Shown: in pieces, positions 34,960 to 46,158 of the stretch | Layout of the letters: each line of letters starts with the position of its first letter | Position numbering within the stretch: position 1 is the first letter of the stretch | Assembly: GCA_001600635.1 (NCBI GenBank) | Contig: BCKL01000021.1 | Span: 186,001 to 250,000 of the forward strand | DNA: 64,000 bases | Direction of reading: 5' to 3' | From: Leucosporidium creatinivorum | Taxonomy: Eukaryota; Basidiomycota; Microbotryomycetes; Leucosporidiales; Leucosporidiaceae | Made by a program: the position numbers and the translations under genes | Notes under the pieces: generated by a model | Databases searched by the model: none | Told to the model about the DNA's origin: nothing | The model's input: only the letters and a program-made list of their open reading frames with translations

Positions 34960-37586
34960 TCACCTCTTGCCCTTCTTCCCCTTCCTACTCTTGCCTCCGC
35001 CGTCAGCCGAGGGACCCTCGGCGAGGGCATGTCCTGTATCCTTGATGTGGGTGAAGAGCTTGGAGCGAGAGGGGAACGATGTAGAGCAAACATTACACCT
35101 CTGCGAAGGGAAGCATGTCAGGGCAAGTCGCTGCGGAGTGGAAGAGACGAGGCGCCGAACTCACCAGCTCATCCGGTCCTGCCGCCATCTTGGCTGCCTC
35201 GCGCAGTTTCCGCCTATCTCTCTTGCTCATCTCCTCCTCCTCAATGCCACCAGCGACCTCCTCCTTGACTCCCTCAGGCTTGACCTCAGGCTCCTCGCCG
35301 TCCTCGACCTCGGCTGCTGGGGTAGCAGTCCCGCTCCCTGCTGGCGTCTTGCCCTTTCCCTTCGCCCTCCTACTCTTCTTCCCCTTGACCTCAACTCCCG
35401 GCAGCTCCTCCTCTGCGGCTCCCTCATCCTGCACCTCCTCCTCCGCTGCTACCGGCGCAGGTGTCGGCGCAGGACTCGCGCCTCCCGACCTTCCCTTCTT
35501 CCCCTTCTTGCCCTTCCGCGCCATTCCAAGATTGGAAAACTCGTCGTCCTCATCGTCGGTGGGTGGAGCGAGTGAGACGAAGGTCGATTGAGCCGCTTTC
35601 CGCCGTTTGCCCTTCTTGGACTTGGCTTGCGGCACGAGCTCCTCCTCTTCCTCGCGGTCGCTTGGGTCTTCCTCCTCGGCATCGTCTTCGGCTTCTGGCT
35701 CATCGTTGGTGGTACCTTTCGAGACCTTGAAGGAAGCGAGGCCGCGAGCGAGGTCGGCAGCAGCTTCGGCGTTGGCGGAGGGAGTGGGAGAGGGCGAGCG
35801 AGAGGTTGAGGCGGTGGGAAGGGGTGAAGGGGTGTTGGCAGCAGTGGAACCGAGACCGAGCTCGGCGTCCTCGGCTTGCATCTCCTTGATGAGTCTATGG
35901 GTGCAGAGGTCAGCAGCGAATCGCAAACGAGAGAGACCTCAACTCACTTCTCGATGTTCTTCTGATGCTTCCTACTTCGCTCATGGTTCTCCCATGCTCC
36001 GCCACTCCTGAAGCCCTTCGAACAAGCCACACACCACTGTTCCTCCTCCTCTCCCTCGCTCCCCTCGCCCTCCTCACTTCTCTCATCCCACTGCTCGAGC
36101 ACAGCCTCAACGCCCCCTCCGCTGCCCTTCTGCCACTCCTGCGCCTGATAGGCAGCAGCTTGAGCTTCTCGCTCTTGTGCCCTTTCTTTGGCGGCGAGAA
36201 GTAGGTCGGCCTTGATGCGTGCGGCTTCGGCTGCGCGGAAGGCTTCGGGGTTGAGAGTCGATTGGGACATGGTGTAGCGTGGGTCACGGCGGCGGACGAA
36301 GAGGACGAGGTTCTGTGGATTCCTTGCGGTCAGCTTCGACTCGAAAGCACTTAGAGCGAGAAGAAGGGCTCACCCTAACGGTATCGTTGTAGTCCCTCCT
36401 CGCGGCGCTCCGATCCCGCTTGTTCTCCTGCTCAATAGCCCTCTTCATCCTCCTCTCCATCCCCTCTTCCACTCGATACTGATCCACCCAAGCAAAGTCC
36501 TTCTCTGTGGCAAAGTTGAGCCATGCAGCGTAGAACTGACGGATGTCGGTCGGCTGCGAAGGAGTGGAGGTGTAGGGGGATTTGGAGTCGCCAAAGGCGG
36601 GGTAGGCGAGAGGGGATTTGAGGGCCGCTTCTTCGGCGGCGAGGAGGGAGAAGAGGGCGCGGAAGGTGGTGAAAAAACCCTGTGGGAGAAGAGCGGGTCA
36701 GTGGAAGCCGAGTAGGGAGGGCTGAGAGACGAACTGAGGTCGTATCGTCCATGCCTCCCCACGACGAGGGCGCGAAGAACTTCATGAGCTGGGCGCCTGC
36801 GAGTGAAGATGCGTCAGTGACTGCCCTTCAAGGAAGAGGACCTCGCACACGCACTCGTTACACCCCGCTGACCCCTCGGCTTTGGCGCTTGCTTGCCTCG
36901 GCGGACATTGTCGAAGTACTCGGCGTCGGCAGCAGTGTCTGAGGAAGCTAGACGGTCAGTAAGGTCCTTTGAGGTACTGCGAGGGAGCCTGCCACGTACT
37001 GGCCGAGCCTCCGCCGCCCGAGATGTCGTCTCGGTGATCATCGTACCAAGCCCGTTCTTGCTCGTCAGAGAGGCACTGTGAGCCGAGCATGGTAAGCGGT
37101 GAGCATGAAGGCGATTAAGAACGCTATACCCACCTCGTAGGCAGCCTGAAGGACTGCGAAACGCTTCGTCGAGCCCTCTGCGAAGGGATCGGTGAGCTAC
37201 AACCGCCGAGTTCGACCCTCAAGATCGACTCACCGATATCGTTCGGGTTCTTGTCGGGATGATGAACGCGCGCGGATTTTCGGAAACTGCAGACAGAGCA
37301 CTGCAGGTCAGTGGCAGGTCGTGTCAGTGCAGCGAGAGGACTCACGCCTTCTTGATCTCGTCTGCTGTAGCGTCTGAAGTGATTCCGAGGACTGGAGGAT
37401 GTCGGAAGATACATTTTAGCTCGACTCGATGAGCAGCGAGCCTCTCGAGCCCGTAGCGGCTGCACACGAGCTGATTGAAGCAGAGGAAGCGGACGCACCT
37501 TCGTAGTGATCCAGCGGCCCAGCTGCAGCAGCTCCTTTCCCACCAGCACTGCCTCCTCCTCCCTCTGTAGATCCATTAGCTCCCAT
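34960..37586 (-). CDS. JJJ1: J-domain protein of ribosome biogenesis, JJJ1/DNAJC21
   Basis: Cytosolic Hsp70 co-chaperone acting on late 60S maturation (release of Arx1-type factors with Rei1) in yeast. A Gly-rich leader from the ATG at 37586 is followed by a split J domain: HYEVLGITSDATADEIKKAF, RKSARVHHPDKNPNDIEGST (HPD present), KRFAVLQAAYECLSDEQERA, WYDDHRDDI. Then LMKFFAPSSW and GFFTTFRALFSLLAAEE, as in Jjj1. A charged helical region starts MSQSTLNPEAFRAAEAARIK. Two C2H2 fingers are CVACSKGF..H..SRKH and, at the end, CNVCSTSFPSRSKLFTHIKD..H, with a Lys-rich tail. At least nine exons. Both zinc fingers and the J domain are complete. The stop is at 34960-34962. Confidence 0.88.
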
Positions 37587-37693
37587 ACCAGCTGCGACGA
37601 GTCGAAGAGAACAGCGACTATCTGAGACGAAGTCAAGAGAGGAAGCGAAGCCGTTTCTTGGGCTCCTGCCATTCGCTTCAGCCCGCCGACAAC

Positions 37694-39089
37694 ATGCCGA
37701 ATCCTCGTGTGTTTCATGATATCTCTGTAGAGGGTCAGCCCGTAGGCCGGTAAGCCCATGTCTCAGCAGCTCTCCGCCGCCCGCCAGCAGCTCACGCGTT
37801 TCGCTCTCCCAGGGTCATTTTTGAGCTGTTCGCCGATGCTGTCCCCAAGACGGCAGAGAAGTGAGTAGATACAGCTCGACTACCCGCTGCTTCGAGCAGG
37901 CCAGCTCTGGTGTAGTCACGCCTTCACCGCTGCTGAACTAACAGTGTCGCCTCAACCCAGCTTCCGTGTCCTCTGCACCGGATCGCAAGGCGTCAACACC
38001 GAGGGCACGCCACTTTGGTACAAGGGCTCTCCCTTCCACCGCATCATCGCTGGATTCATGGTGCAAGGAGGTGACTTTACGCTGAGGAACGGCAAGGGCG
38101 GAGGTGAGTGGTGCTGGGTCGCGCTCGGTGAAGGCTCAGCTGACCCCCTTACTGCCACAGAATCCATCTACGGCGGTACTTTCGATGATGAGGACCTCAA
38201 GCGCGAGATTGATTCGGAAGGGTGAGCCCCTCTGCCGCCCTCCTTCTTCGCCGTCAAGCTAACCCTTCGTTCGCAGCCTCCTCGTGATGGCAAATCGCGG
38301 CAAGAACACCAACGGATCGCAGTTCTTTGTCTCGCTTCGCCCATGCCCTCACTTGAACGGCAAGCACGTCGTGATGGGACGAGTCGTCAAGGGTGAGTTC
38401 GGCGCCGAGGGTGCTAGCCAGCCGAGGCTGACTCGGCGTTCTTACAGGCTACGACATCATTGAGGGACTGAGCAAGCTGCCCGTCAACGAGAAGGACCAC
38501 CCTGTGCAGCTCGTCACCATCTCGCATTGCGGTGAACTGGAAAGGAAGGGTGAGCCGTCGTTGTCCTGTTCTGCGCCGAGCTTCGTGATGCTCATCGCTT
38601 ACTTGCACGCTTCCCCTTACCATAGCACCCGCCAAGAAGGCTCGCTCCCCCTCGCCCGTTTCCGACCGCTCTCGTTCCCGCTCCCGCTCCGCCAGCGTCG
38701 ACTCTCGCTCTCGCTCCAAGTCCCGCTCGCGCTCGCCCTCACCCGACCGCAAACGCTCCAAGCACTCCTCCTCCAAGCGCCACAAATCCTCTTCCTCGCG
38801 CAAGCACAAATCCTCCTCCTCCCGTCGCAGGCGGGACCCCTCCTCCTCCCCCGAACTAACAGCCGAGCAAATCGCCGTTCTTGAGCAGAGGAAGATGGAG
38901 GAGGAGGCGGATGCTGCGCAGAAGATTGTGGAGGAGGAGAGGAGGAGGAGGGAGAGGGAGAGGCAGTTGGAGGAGATTAAGAGGAGGAATGAGAGGGATG
39001 CGAGAGATGGAGAGGGGGGGACGGTGTATAAGGGGAGAGGACAGATGAAGGCTCCTGGAGGGAGTGGGGGTGGGATGAGAGGCTGGTAG
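37694..39089 (+). CDS. Cyclophilin-type peptidyl-prolyl isomerase with SR-rich tail
   Basis: Seven exons (37694-37749, 37813-37860, 37961-38103, 38161-38221, 38277-38392, 38448-38549, 38626-39089), 329 aa. The cyclophilin domain covers residues 1-180: [76 protein letters not shown] and [20 protein letters not shown]. Catalytic Arg ([14 protein letters not shown]) and the Q of NGSQFF are present. PHLNGKH replaces the usual W-L-D-G-K-H block, which may reduce cyclosporin binding. The tail is rich in SR/RS and KHSS repeats, then a charged coiled coil ([19 protein letters not shown]). Such SR-cyclophilins (PPIG type) sit in nuclear speckles and bind splicing factors. The start lies close to JJJ1 (divergent, 107 bp). 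Confidence 0.9.
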
Positions 39090-39653
39090 TGAGGTGGTGG
39101 CATGGTGAAATGCTTGCTTTGTCGTATCATCTACGGCCTGCGGCTTGCTGCTCGGCGATCGTCGGTGCGCCTTCTTCTCCTCGTTCGAGCGGTCGTGGAT
39201 TTGGGACACGCACGGCAACACGAATAAACGTACCATCTGCTTTCTCCTGTACTTCAGCAAGCCTCTGCGCTGTCTGCTCCTACGCTACAGCTCGCTGAAG
39301 GCCGTCGAGTAAGCGCCGAGAGGCGGTGACCTCGGCCCCATCTTCGTACATCGATAAAACCCTCTTCTCGACGTCGTCGGGTGAAGCAGGCTGCAGGAAA
39401 CGCTGTGACACGTCTCTTCTCGTTGCAAAACAGCTGATGGTGTCGATCCTCCTGCCGAGATTCTTGCCGAGATTCTTGCTGCCCTTCGCCCCAACCCTCT
39501 TTCGCCTCTTAGCTTCCTACCACATCCTTCTCACTTGAAATCTTTCGTTCAAGTTCATCACTACACACTCGACACTCTCTCGTCGTCTACCACCCCTCCA
39601 GCTCTCCACCAGTCCCCACCTCCGAGTCAACCTCTCCGAACTCTCTCTTCGCA

Positions 39654-41961
39654 ATGGCTCCTCAGTACAACGCCGCCGCTCCTGGTACCACCGACAAGGT
39701 CACCTTCCTCCTCAATTGGCGTAAGTCCACAGCAGTACCACAGGCTCAGTCTTGAGAGCCGAAGAGCTGACCGACGACTCCCTCTCGCTCCCGTTGCCTT
39801 CTCTCTACGTCTTCCCCGGCTGCAGATGCTACACCTTATCACGCCCCTCTCTTCCTCGCTCAGAGCAAGGGCTACTTCGCCGACGAAGGCATCAAGGTCG
39901 CCATTCTCGAGGTGAGCTTAGTCGGACTCCGTTTCGGCGAGGCTCGGTCGCTAATCTCTGCTCTCTTAACAGCCCAACGACCCCTCCGATGTAACCGAGC
40001 TCATCGGTTCTGGTGCCATCGACATGGGAGCCAAGGTAACGTGTAGCGGGGTACAGCTCGAGTCGAGATAGCTGACTCTTTCGGATGCGTTCCCTTTCGC
40101 AGGCCATGGTGCGCCGCACCTGATTCCCTCTTCCACCTCTGTCCACAGCTAATCACCGCCATCACCAAGGTCCACACGATTGCCGGCAAGGCTCGCGGAT
40201 TCCCTGTTAAGAGCATTGGAACGCTCAGTAAGTTCGAGGAGGCTACCCCGCACTTCTCGAGCTGACCTTTCGCCTGCAGTGGACGAAGTCGGTCCCCCTA
40301 CACTCGCTACAGCAGCAGGGTAGAATCGGCAACAGCAATCTCCAAGCATCAACTTACTACTCCCAATGGGTGCGTCCCCTCAAGAAATCCTTAGTCTCTC
40401 GCGGTCGAAGTCGAGCTGTCCCTCTGACGGAGGGTTCAGCATCGTACTGAAACTCAGAGCAAGGAGGGGCGTCACTTCCAACATTGACTACGCGGGTGCC
40501 GAGTACCGAGCACTCACTGTCGTCCTCGCCTTTCCCTTCGTCGCTCTCCGGGCTTCGAGTAGGGAGAGGTGAACGAAGTGGTGCACCGTCCGGCTGAGAT
40601 TATACCGTCTATCCATCGGTGCCGATAATGCGGTCGTCGAGAGTAGTTGGCGCTGGAGCGCCTTTTCTCCTTGTCTTGCTTTGCCTTGGCCCGCCCTTTC
40701 GGCGTTGCCGTCGCCTCCTTCTACCGAGCTCGATGGCTGACCTGCTTCTCCTGTCGCAGCCCTTCACTGGTGTCGTCTACCTCGAGGGATCCGGTATTAC
40801 CACCGACTTCACCTCCCTTCGCGGCAAGCGCATCGGGTACGTCTCTTCGCCATTCTCGTCATCGCCGAACCCTCTCGTGCTCCTTGCCACCCGCTCCCGG
40901 CCTTCCCCGGTTCCACCTGCACCTCGTTTGACTGTAGCTGACCTCGCCTCCTTCCCTACACCCCACAGCTACGTCGGCGAGTTCGGCAAAGTCCAAATCG
41001 ACGAGCTCACTAAGCACTACGGCATGACCCCCGACGAGTACACGGCCGTGCGCGTCGGCATGAACGTCTCGGGCGCCATCATTGCGGGCGAGATCGACGC
41101 CGGGATTGGACTTGAGAACGTCCAGTGCGTCGAGTTGGAGGCTTACTGCGAGGTGAGTTCGGCGTTCGACCTTCTCGATCACGCCGGCATGGCTTGTCGC
41201 TCGTGGACACTCTGCTGACTTTCACCCTTCGTTACATTCGCACAGTCTGTCGGTCGCCCTATCACCGACGTCAAGATGCTCCGCATTGACGAGCTCGCCG
41301 AGGTACGTCTCCCACTCTCTCTCGACTGATGGCGAAGGCTAACGCATCGCATCTTACTACAGCTCGGCTGCTGCTGCTTTTGCAGCATCCTCGTTATCGC
41401 CAATGAGTCCTTCTTGGCTCGCGAGCCCCTCAAGGCCGCCGCCTTCGTGAGTTCCGACCCTCGCCTTCTCGGCGCCTCGCTAACCCTCCTCTACAGATGC
41501 GTGCCGTGCACAAGGCCTCCGTCTTCCTTAAGGCCAACCCCGTCCAAGCGTGGGAGGAGTACAAGGCGTGCAAGAAGACGATGAGGACCGCCATCAACGC
41601 CAAGATCTTTGAGCGCTCCTTCGCCTACATGTCCGTTGACAACTACAATGTCGCGAGGGATTGGGAGAAGGTGACGAGTTACTGCAAGAGGCTGGAGATC
41701 CTTGCTGGGGACTTTGAGCCCAACTACACCAAGTGAGTGCTGTCTTCCTCCCTCCCTTTCTGCCTCGGTTCGGCGCTGACCTCCGCATTTCAATTGAGCA
41801 GCGAGTTCCTCGGCTGGGCCCCCGAAGTCGAGCTCGTCTCGCCCGACGAGAACCAACTGCTCATCGCGGCCGAGCAGGAGAAGGTCAAGAACGGAGGAGG
41901 CTGCCTCAATGGCTGCCGCAAGGAGGTGCCCGCGGCGCCTGGGTTCAAGGTCGCTGCTTAG
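39654..41961 (+). CDS. THI5: HMP-P synthase (thiamine pyrimidine synthase), THI5/NMT1
   Basis: Makes the pyrimidine of thiamine from its own active-site His and pyridoxal phosphate, a single-turnover enzyme in yeast. Twelve exons (39654-39720, 39826-39911, 39973-40035, 40103-40108, 40170-40227, 40280-40287, 40760-40836, 40969-41152, 41246-41302, 41363-41446, 41497-41732, 41802-41961) sum to 361 aa. Signatures are [114 protein letters not shown] and the Cys-rich [12 protein letters not shown]. Exons of 6 and 8 nt are needed to restore the family alignment. The intron after the 8-nt exon (40288-40759) is 472 nt, several times the local norm, and holds a TPP riboswitch. Its donor GTCGGT is weak. 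Confidence 0.92.
40571..40650 (+). promoter_or_regulatory. TPP riboswitch (THI element) inside a coding intron of THI5
   Basis: The aptamer landmarks appear in order. GGUGC is followed by a small CC-GUCC-GG hairpin (P3), then CUGAGA-UU-AUACC (40594-40606), the conserved P2/J3-2 element. The other arm has GCCG-AUAAUG-CGGU (P5 with loop L5, about 40621-40634) followed by CGU, with UCG/CGA able to form P4. AAC/GUU can close P1 weakly. The left P4-P5 bulge is GU where GAU is usual. Ligand thiamine pyrophosphate would report end-product level to splicing of the THI5 pre-mRNA. Confidence 0.78.
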
Positions 41962-42783
41962 GCTTTCCCTTTCCCCCCACCCAAATCAAGTCTCGAGACG
42001 GCGTTACCTCAACTGTACGCCTGCTGGTTTACGGATAGTCGAAGAATCAAGTAGTGCAATTTTGGAAGGAGTGTCGATGAACTTGGCTCGGCGAGGGGTT
42101 TGGCCAAGGCGAGAGTGGACGGCGAGGCTGATAAGCACAGCCTTACAGCTCCTTCACACTATATTGGCTGTTCTGAGTGCTCTGCTCCCTGCCCCGCCTT
42201 TCAGTCGCGAGGTTGCCCTTCTCGAAACGGCGCGCGATCTCGACTTTCGCTTTTAGCGTCCTACCACACCTCGTCTTTCGCCTCAACACCTCCTCAGCAC
42301 ATTGCTACAGCTCCACCGCTCTCCTCTCACTCTACCACACCACCACACTCCAAGCTGGCTCCCCCCGCCCCCGCTCGAACCGCCTCGTCCTCCTCCTCGT
42401 CACACTCCTTCTCGCTCCCCTCCCTGCGCCTCCCATCCTTCTTCAGCAAGCGGAAAGACGTCCCAGAATCTACAACAGAGTCCAGCGCGGTCGACAGCCT
42501 TCGTGTAAGCACCCCTTCGCTCGGTATCGACCCCCGAGCGTGAGAGCTGACGAGCTGACGAGCGGAACAGCGCGTCGCTTCCCTCTCCGGAGCGGGGAAG
42601 GGAGGCGGAGGGAGGAGGAGATGTAGCAGTACTTCGACACTTCCGCCCTCGTTGCTACTATCCGCAAGAGCGAGTTTGGCGCCTACGAAGCTTGTCGTTG
42701 ACCCTGTTGAGGCGAAGGCGGGCAAGAGGCCGATCGCTGGGAGGAGGAGATGGAGCACTGAGGTACAGCCACAGCAGCGGGAG
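41962..42783 (+). other. Interval after THI5, possible 5' exon of the next gene
   Basis: A Ser/Pro-rich open stretch at about 42300-42486 ends at a good GTAAGC donor and can join in phase to an acceptor at 42570 (CAG|CGCGTC). That continues into the hypothetical protein at 42784-43584. No ATG lies in this upstream frame, so the first exon is unresolved. Otherwise I see nothing in this stretch. Confidence 0.35.
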
Positions 42784-43584
42784 ATGACGACGACAACGAC
42801 GAGTAGCCCGAGCAAGCAGCAGGAGCAGGAGCAGGAGGAACCGCTCTTCTCTTCGCCAGAAACCCGTCGTTCGGCGACCTCGACCACTGGCACCAGCGGC
42901 AGCGCCGACCCGCCTTCACCGCCCTTCTTCCCTCGTCTCCCCTCCCCACCTCACCGTCTCCGTCTCCGTCCACAAACATACCACGCCCCCTCCCCTTCCT
43001 ACGCCCCTCCCTCAGCTCCCACCTCACCGACCGAACAAGGAGGATTCGACCCCGAGTCGCGCCTCTCGCTCCTCGCTTCTTACGTTCTCGCTACTTTCCC
43101 AACGCACGAGGAAAGGGTCGAAGCGATGTTGGATGGTATGGAGCTGCTGGATGGGGAGAGGGCGATCTGGGAGGAGGAGAGGAGGGGGGGGTTGATTCGC
43201 ACGGCTTGGGAGGAGCGCCGAGGGAGGGAGAGGGAGAGGGAGGGGGAGGGGGAGGGGTTGGAGACGGTGCAGGAGGACCAGGAGGACGAGCTGGATGGGG
43301 ACTTACTGGACGAGCAGCCGCCCTGGCAGGGACACGCAAGGCGCTCAACTTGGGAGGACTTGCCGCCGCTGCCTCCTCCCCTCCCCTCGCAGTATTCGAG
43401 GAGTAGGTCCTCTTCGTCGATGGCAGCGGCAGGACCGGATGAGGCCAGCTGGATGCGGCGCTCTGAAGAGGGCGAGCGGGAGGGGAGGAGAGAGAGGGAG
43501 AGGGAGAGGGAGGGGAAGGAGAGGAAGGGCTTCTCGGCGTTGGCGATGAGGAGGAGGGTGGGGTCGGGCAGTTGGGCGGGGTAG
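42784..43584 (+). CDS. Hypothetical low-complexity protein
   Basis: Not recognised. From the first in-frame ATG (MTTTTTSSPSKQQEQEQEEP) it encodes 266 aa: a Ser/Pro-rich N-terminal half, a short ordered-looking segment (ESRLSLLASYVLATFPTHEE, then RVEAMLDGMELLDGERAIWE), then Glu/Arg-rich repeats. The frame is open upstream to an acceptor near 42570, so the real protein is probably longer, with an exon at about 42300-42486 bearing SLPSLRLPSFFSKRK. The charged tail with runs of Arg-Glu could be helical. No catalytic or binding motif seen. Confidence 0.45.
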   Translation: MTTTTTSSPSKQQEQEQEEPLFSSPETRRSATSTTGTSGSADPPSPPFFPRLPSPPHRLRLRPQTYHAPSPSYAPPSAPTSPTEQGGFDPESRLSLLASYVLATFPTHEERVEAMLDGMELLDGERAIWEEERRGGLIRTAWEERRGREREREGEGEGLETVQEDQEDELDGDLLDEQPPWQGHARRSTWEDLPPLPPPLPSQYSRSRSSSSMAAAGPDEASWMRRSEEGEREGRREREREREGKERKGFSALAMRRRVGSGSWAG

Positions 43585-44064
43585 ATGGGCGAGGGGCGAG
43601 GAGGCGTTTCGTTTGAGAAGCTTGTTGCAAATCGCGATGTACCCTCTCGTCAGGCTCGGAGGACTGGGAGTCGCTCGAAAGGGAGCGCCGAACTTCTGGC
43701 CGAAAGCTTGCTTGCTCTCTGATGCACACCTTCTACACCGTCCGAGCTCAAGGGTACAAGCGAAAGTACTCGCCTTCAATTGGGGAGCTCGTGGGACCAC
43801 GTCGGCCCTGTAAAGGTGCAGAGGACGAGCGAGCCTCGGCGGACAGCTCGAAAGGAGCTCAGAGGCTGCAGGTAGTTTCTAGTGTCCTACAGCTCACCCA
43901 GGAGCGCTTCTGAGGTCTCCATACTCTGCTAGAGCACTCCTGACTCCTGCTCTCTGCTCCCTTTCCTTTCACTCCCTCCACGCCTAGCCCGCGCGCGTCG
44001 TCTCTCTCTCTCTCTCGCTCCGTTTCTCACCTCGTCTCCCTCTCTCCTGCACAAACCCACAGCC
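43585..44064. other. Intergenic interval
   Basis: About 480 bp before the VanZ-like gene. It includes a pyrimidine-rich leader with a short CT repeat near 44009-44026, and a TCCGAGCTCAAG motif at 43741-43752 reminiscent of the SANT promoter block, but no SANT gene is adjacent. No gene seen. Confidence 0.4.
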
Positions 44065-45134
44065 ATGGCCCGCGGTTGGATTCGCCTCTCCAGCAGCTCC
44101 CCCAACGCACCCTGGTTCGCTCCCTTCCTCCGCGTGCTGTCGTTGCTCAAAGAAGCGCGAACAAGGGAAGCACTAAGGAAAGCAGTGATGAAGAGCTATA
44201 GAGTCGAAGGGGCGCCTTTGCGGGTTAGACCTGTGCGTTTCTTACTCTTTCTCCTCTCTCTGCTGTAGGACATCAGCTGACGACGAGGAATGAGCGAGAC
44301 AGGCCTTGATCGCTCTGACGATCCTCTCGCTCGTCCTCCTCTCCCTGCTGGGCTTTCACCCGACTCTGGCTCAGCATATCGCCCCTCCAAGCGTCCCCTT
44401 TAGCGACAAGATTCTCCATTTCGTCGCCTTTGCCCTGGCTTCGGGCTTGTTTTATGGGATTTGGGTCGTCGATGAGGGTGCTAGGAGAGTCTGGTGGTGG
44501 AGGAGGTGGAATGAGGGGTTGTCGGTTGGGGTGTGTACCCTGGCAGGGGGAGTGGGCAGTGAGATTGTCCAGGGGTGGTTGCCTTATAAGACGGTGAGTT
44601 GCTGGAGACGGGGGCGCCGAGCAGCGAGCAGGTTGGGGATGAGAGCTGACCCGAGTGATTATGACGTGCCAGTTCCAATGGGGCGATATTGTGGTACGTC
44701 TTGACTATCTCACTGTACCTTCCGCTGCTCTCCCACCCCGCTGACTCCCCGTCTCGGCGATGCAACAGGCCAACCTCCTCGGCTCAACCCTCGGCATCTA
44801 CCTCGCCTACAGCATCTCCCATCGGGCGCGTCAACGCGCCGAGCTGCGTCGTCTATACCAACCGGTCCTACTCTCCTCCTCTCCGCCCGATTCGGACTCG
44901 GAGGGCTCAGACGAAGAGGGGGAAGAGCTAGTCGGCGCCGGTCTGAATGAGATGGAGGAGGGTCGAGTAAGGGCGGAGGGACAGCTAGGGTTGGGAGACA
45001 GGAGACAGAGTAGGAAGGTCGCGAGGGTGGAGGATAACCCGTGGGATGAGGAGGATGGGGCGAGCCTTTTTGGAGTGGGAGAGGAGGAGGAGGATAGTGA
45101 CCACGAGAGGGAGGAGGCGGGGGGGAGGAGGTAG
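44065..45134 (+). CDS. VanZ-like domain membrane protein
   Basis: Four exons (44065-44232, 44303-44593, 44673-44693, 44769-45134), 281 aa. A basic N-terminus is followed by membrane segments ALIALTILSLVLLSLLGF, KILHFVAFALASGLFYGIW, VGVCTLAGGVGSEIVQGWL and ANLLGSTLGIYLAYSI. The VanZ-type signature is DKILHFVAFA, then EIVQGWLPYKTFQWGDIVAN and a Gly-rich last helix. Exon 3 is 21 nt (FQWGDIV). The C-terminal 100 residues are acidic and cytosolic in prediction. The molecular role of fungal VanZ-like proteins is not established. Confidence 0.75.
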
Positions 45135-45305
45135 ATAGTGTACTTAGGTGGAAGAGCAGGATCATAGACGATTTACAGAAGCGAGCGAGCCCCCTTGCCC
45201 TTGACCGAGCGAGGGTTGACCTGCCAGCTCCGAGATGCGAGCTGCCTGAGCTCTCCGGATCCAGGCTCTCCTTCCGCTCATCCTCCTCGACTCGACACTC
45301 GACTG

Positions 45306-46022
45306 ATGGCTCGTCGACTCGAAACTGCTCTAGCATCTCTATTCCTCCCTTCCAATTCCATCTACACCAAATTGGACGAGGATCCAGGACCTGCCTTCCC
45401 CTCGCCTAGAGCTACAGAAGCACCTCATCAGAGGTTGAGCACCACACGCACCTCGTCCTCGTCCTCGTCGCCACCTCGCTCGACTGGAGGGGACCGGCAG
45501 CAGCAGCAGATGGCACAGCAAGAAGAGGAGGAGGAGGAGGAGGACGATGATCCATTCGCTCCCGTTACTTCGCCTTCTGTACTCTCTCACACCAGCTCTC
45601 GCCAGGCAGCAACGACGCGCGATAGCAACCCTCCTCCTCCTCCTCCCTTTCCTCGTCTCTCGCCAGCAGCAGCAGCAGCAGCAGCAGGAACTGGAGCACT
45701 ACATGACTCGCATACAACGCCCTTCCACTCGGACGACCCCTTCACGCACTCGTCCCTCTCCTCCCACCCTCAGCGCGTGACTCGCCCTCCTCCTCCTCCT
45801 CCCCTCGAGGCCAGCTTAGCGGTCAGCAGCATAGGCAATAGGAGCTTAATTGGCCTGCTAGGTGGGACGAGGTACGATTTTCACGGTGGGCTTGAGATGG
45901 GAGGGGGGATCGAGGAGGAGGAGCTGGAGGAGGAGCTGGAGGAGGAGAGGGAGGGGATGGATGGATTGGCGGGGCTGAGAGCTGGTGGGAGGGCAGGGAG
46001 AGTAGGGGGCATGAGTTTGTAG
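45306..46022 (+). CDS. Hypothetical low-complexity protein
   Basis: Single open frame of 238 codons starting MARRLETALASLFLPSNSIY. It contains Gln, Glu, Ala and Pro runs (from CAG and CCT microsatellites) and an ordered patch near the end (SSIGNRSLIGLLGGTRYDFH). Then an acidic helix and a Gly/Arg-rich tail follow. It lies 136 bp upstream of ATG9 on the same strand and could be a separate short gene or part of the ATG9 leader transcript. No family recognised. Confidence 0.4.
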   Translation: MARRLETALASLFLPSNSIYTKLDEDPGPAFPSPRATEAPHQRLSTTRTSSSSSSPPRSTGGDRQQQQMAQQEEEEEEEDDDPFAPVTSPSVLSHTSSRQAATTRDSNPPPPPPFPRLSPAAAAAAAGTGALHDSHTTPFHSDDPFTHSSLSSHPQRVTRPPPPPPLEASLAVSSIGNRSLIGLLGGTRYDFHGGLEMGGGIEEEELEEELEEEREGMDGLAGLRAGGRAGRVGGMSL

Positions 46023-46158
46023 GTTCTTCCCTTCTTTCCCCCTCGCTGCTCGGTATCGGTCGGGAGATCAGATCACTCGAGCGCGACTGCTCTGCTCTGC
46101 TCTACTCGACGACGATCCGATCCGAACGCTCGCTGACCCTCGCGTCGAACCGACCGCA

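Noticed and set aside
41962-43584. A full two-exon gene from 42100
   Set aside because: No ATG exists in the upstream frame, so only the part from 42784 is annotated as coding and the possible first exon is noted.
43741-43752. SANT promoter block near 43.7 kb
   Set aside because: Only a 12-base half of the block is present and no SANT gene lies downstream on either strand.
44009-44026. CT microsatellite as a regulatory element
   Set aside because: Short pyrimidine runs precede many genes in this window, and this one is not distinctive.
45306-46022. N-terminal extension of ATG9
   Set aside because: A stop codon at 46020-46022 separates it from the ATG9 start at 46159, and no intron joining them in frame was seen.
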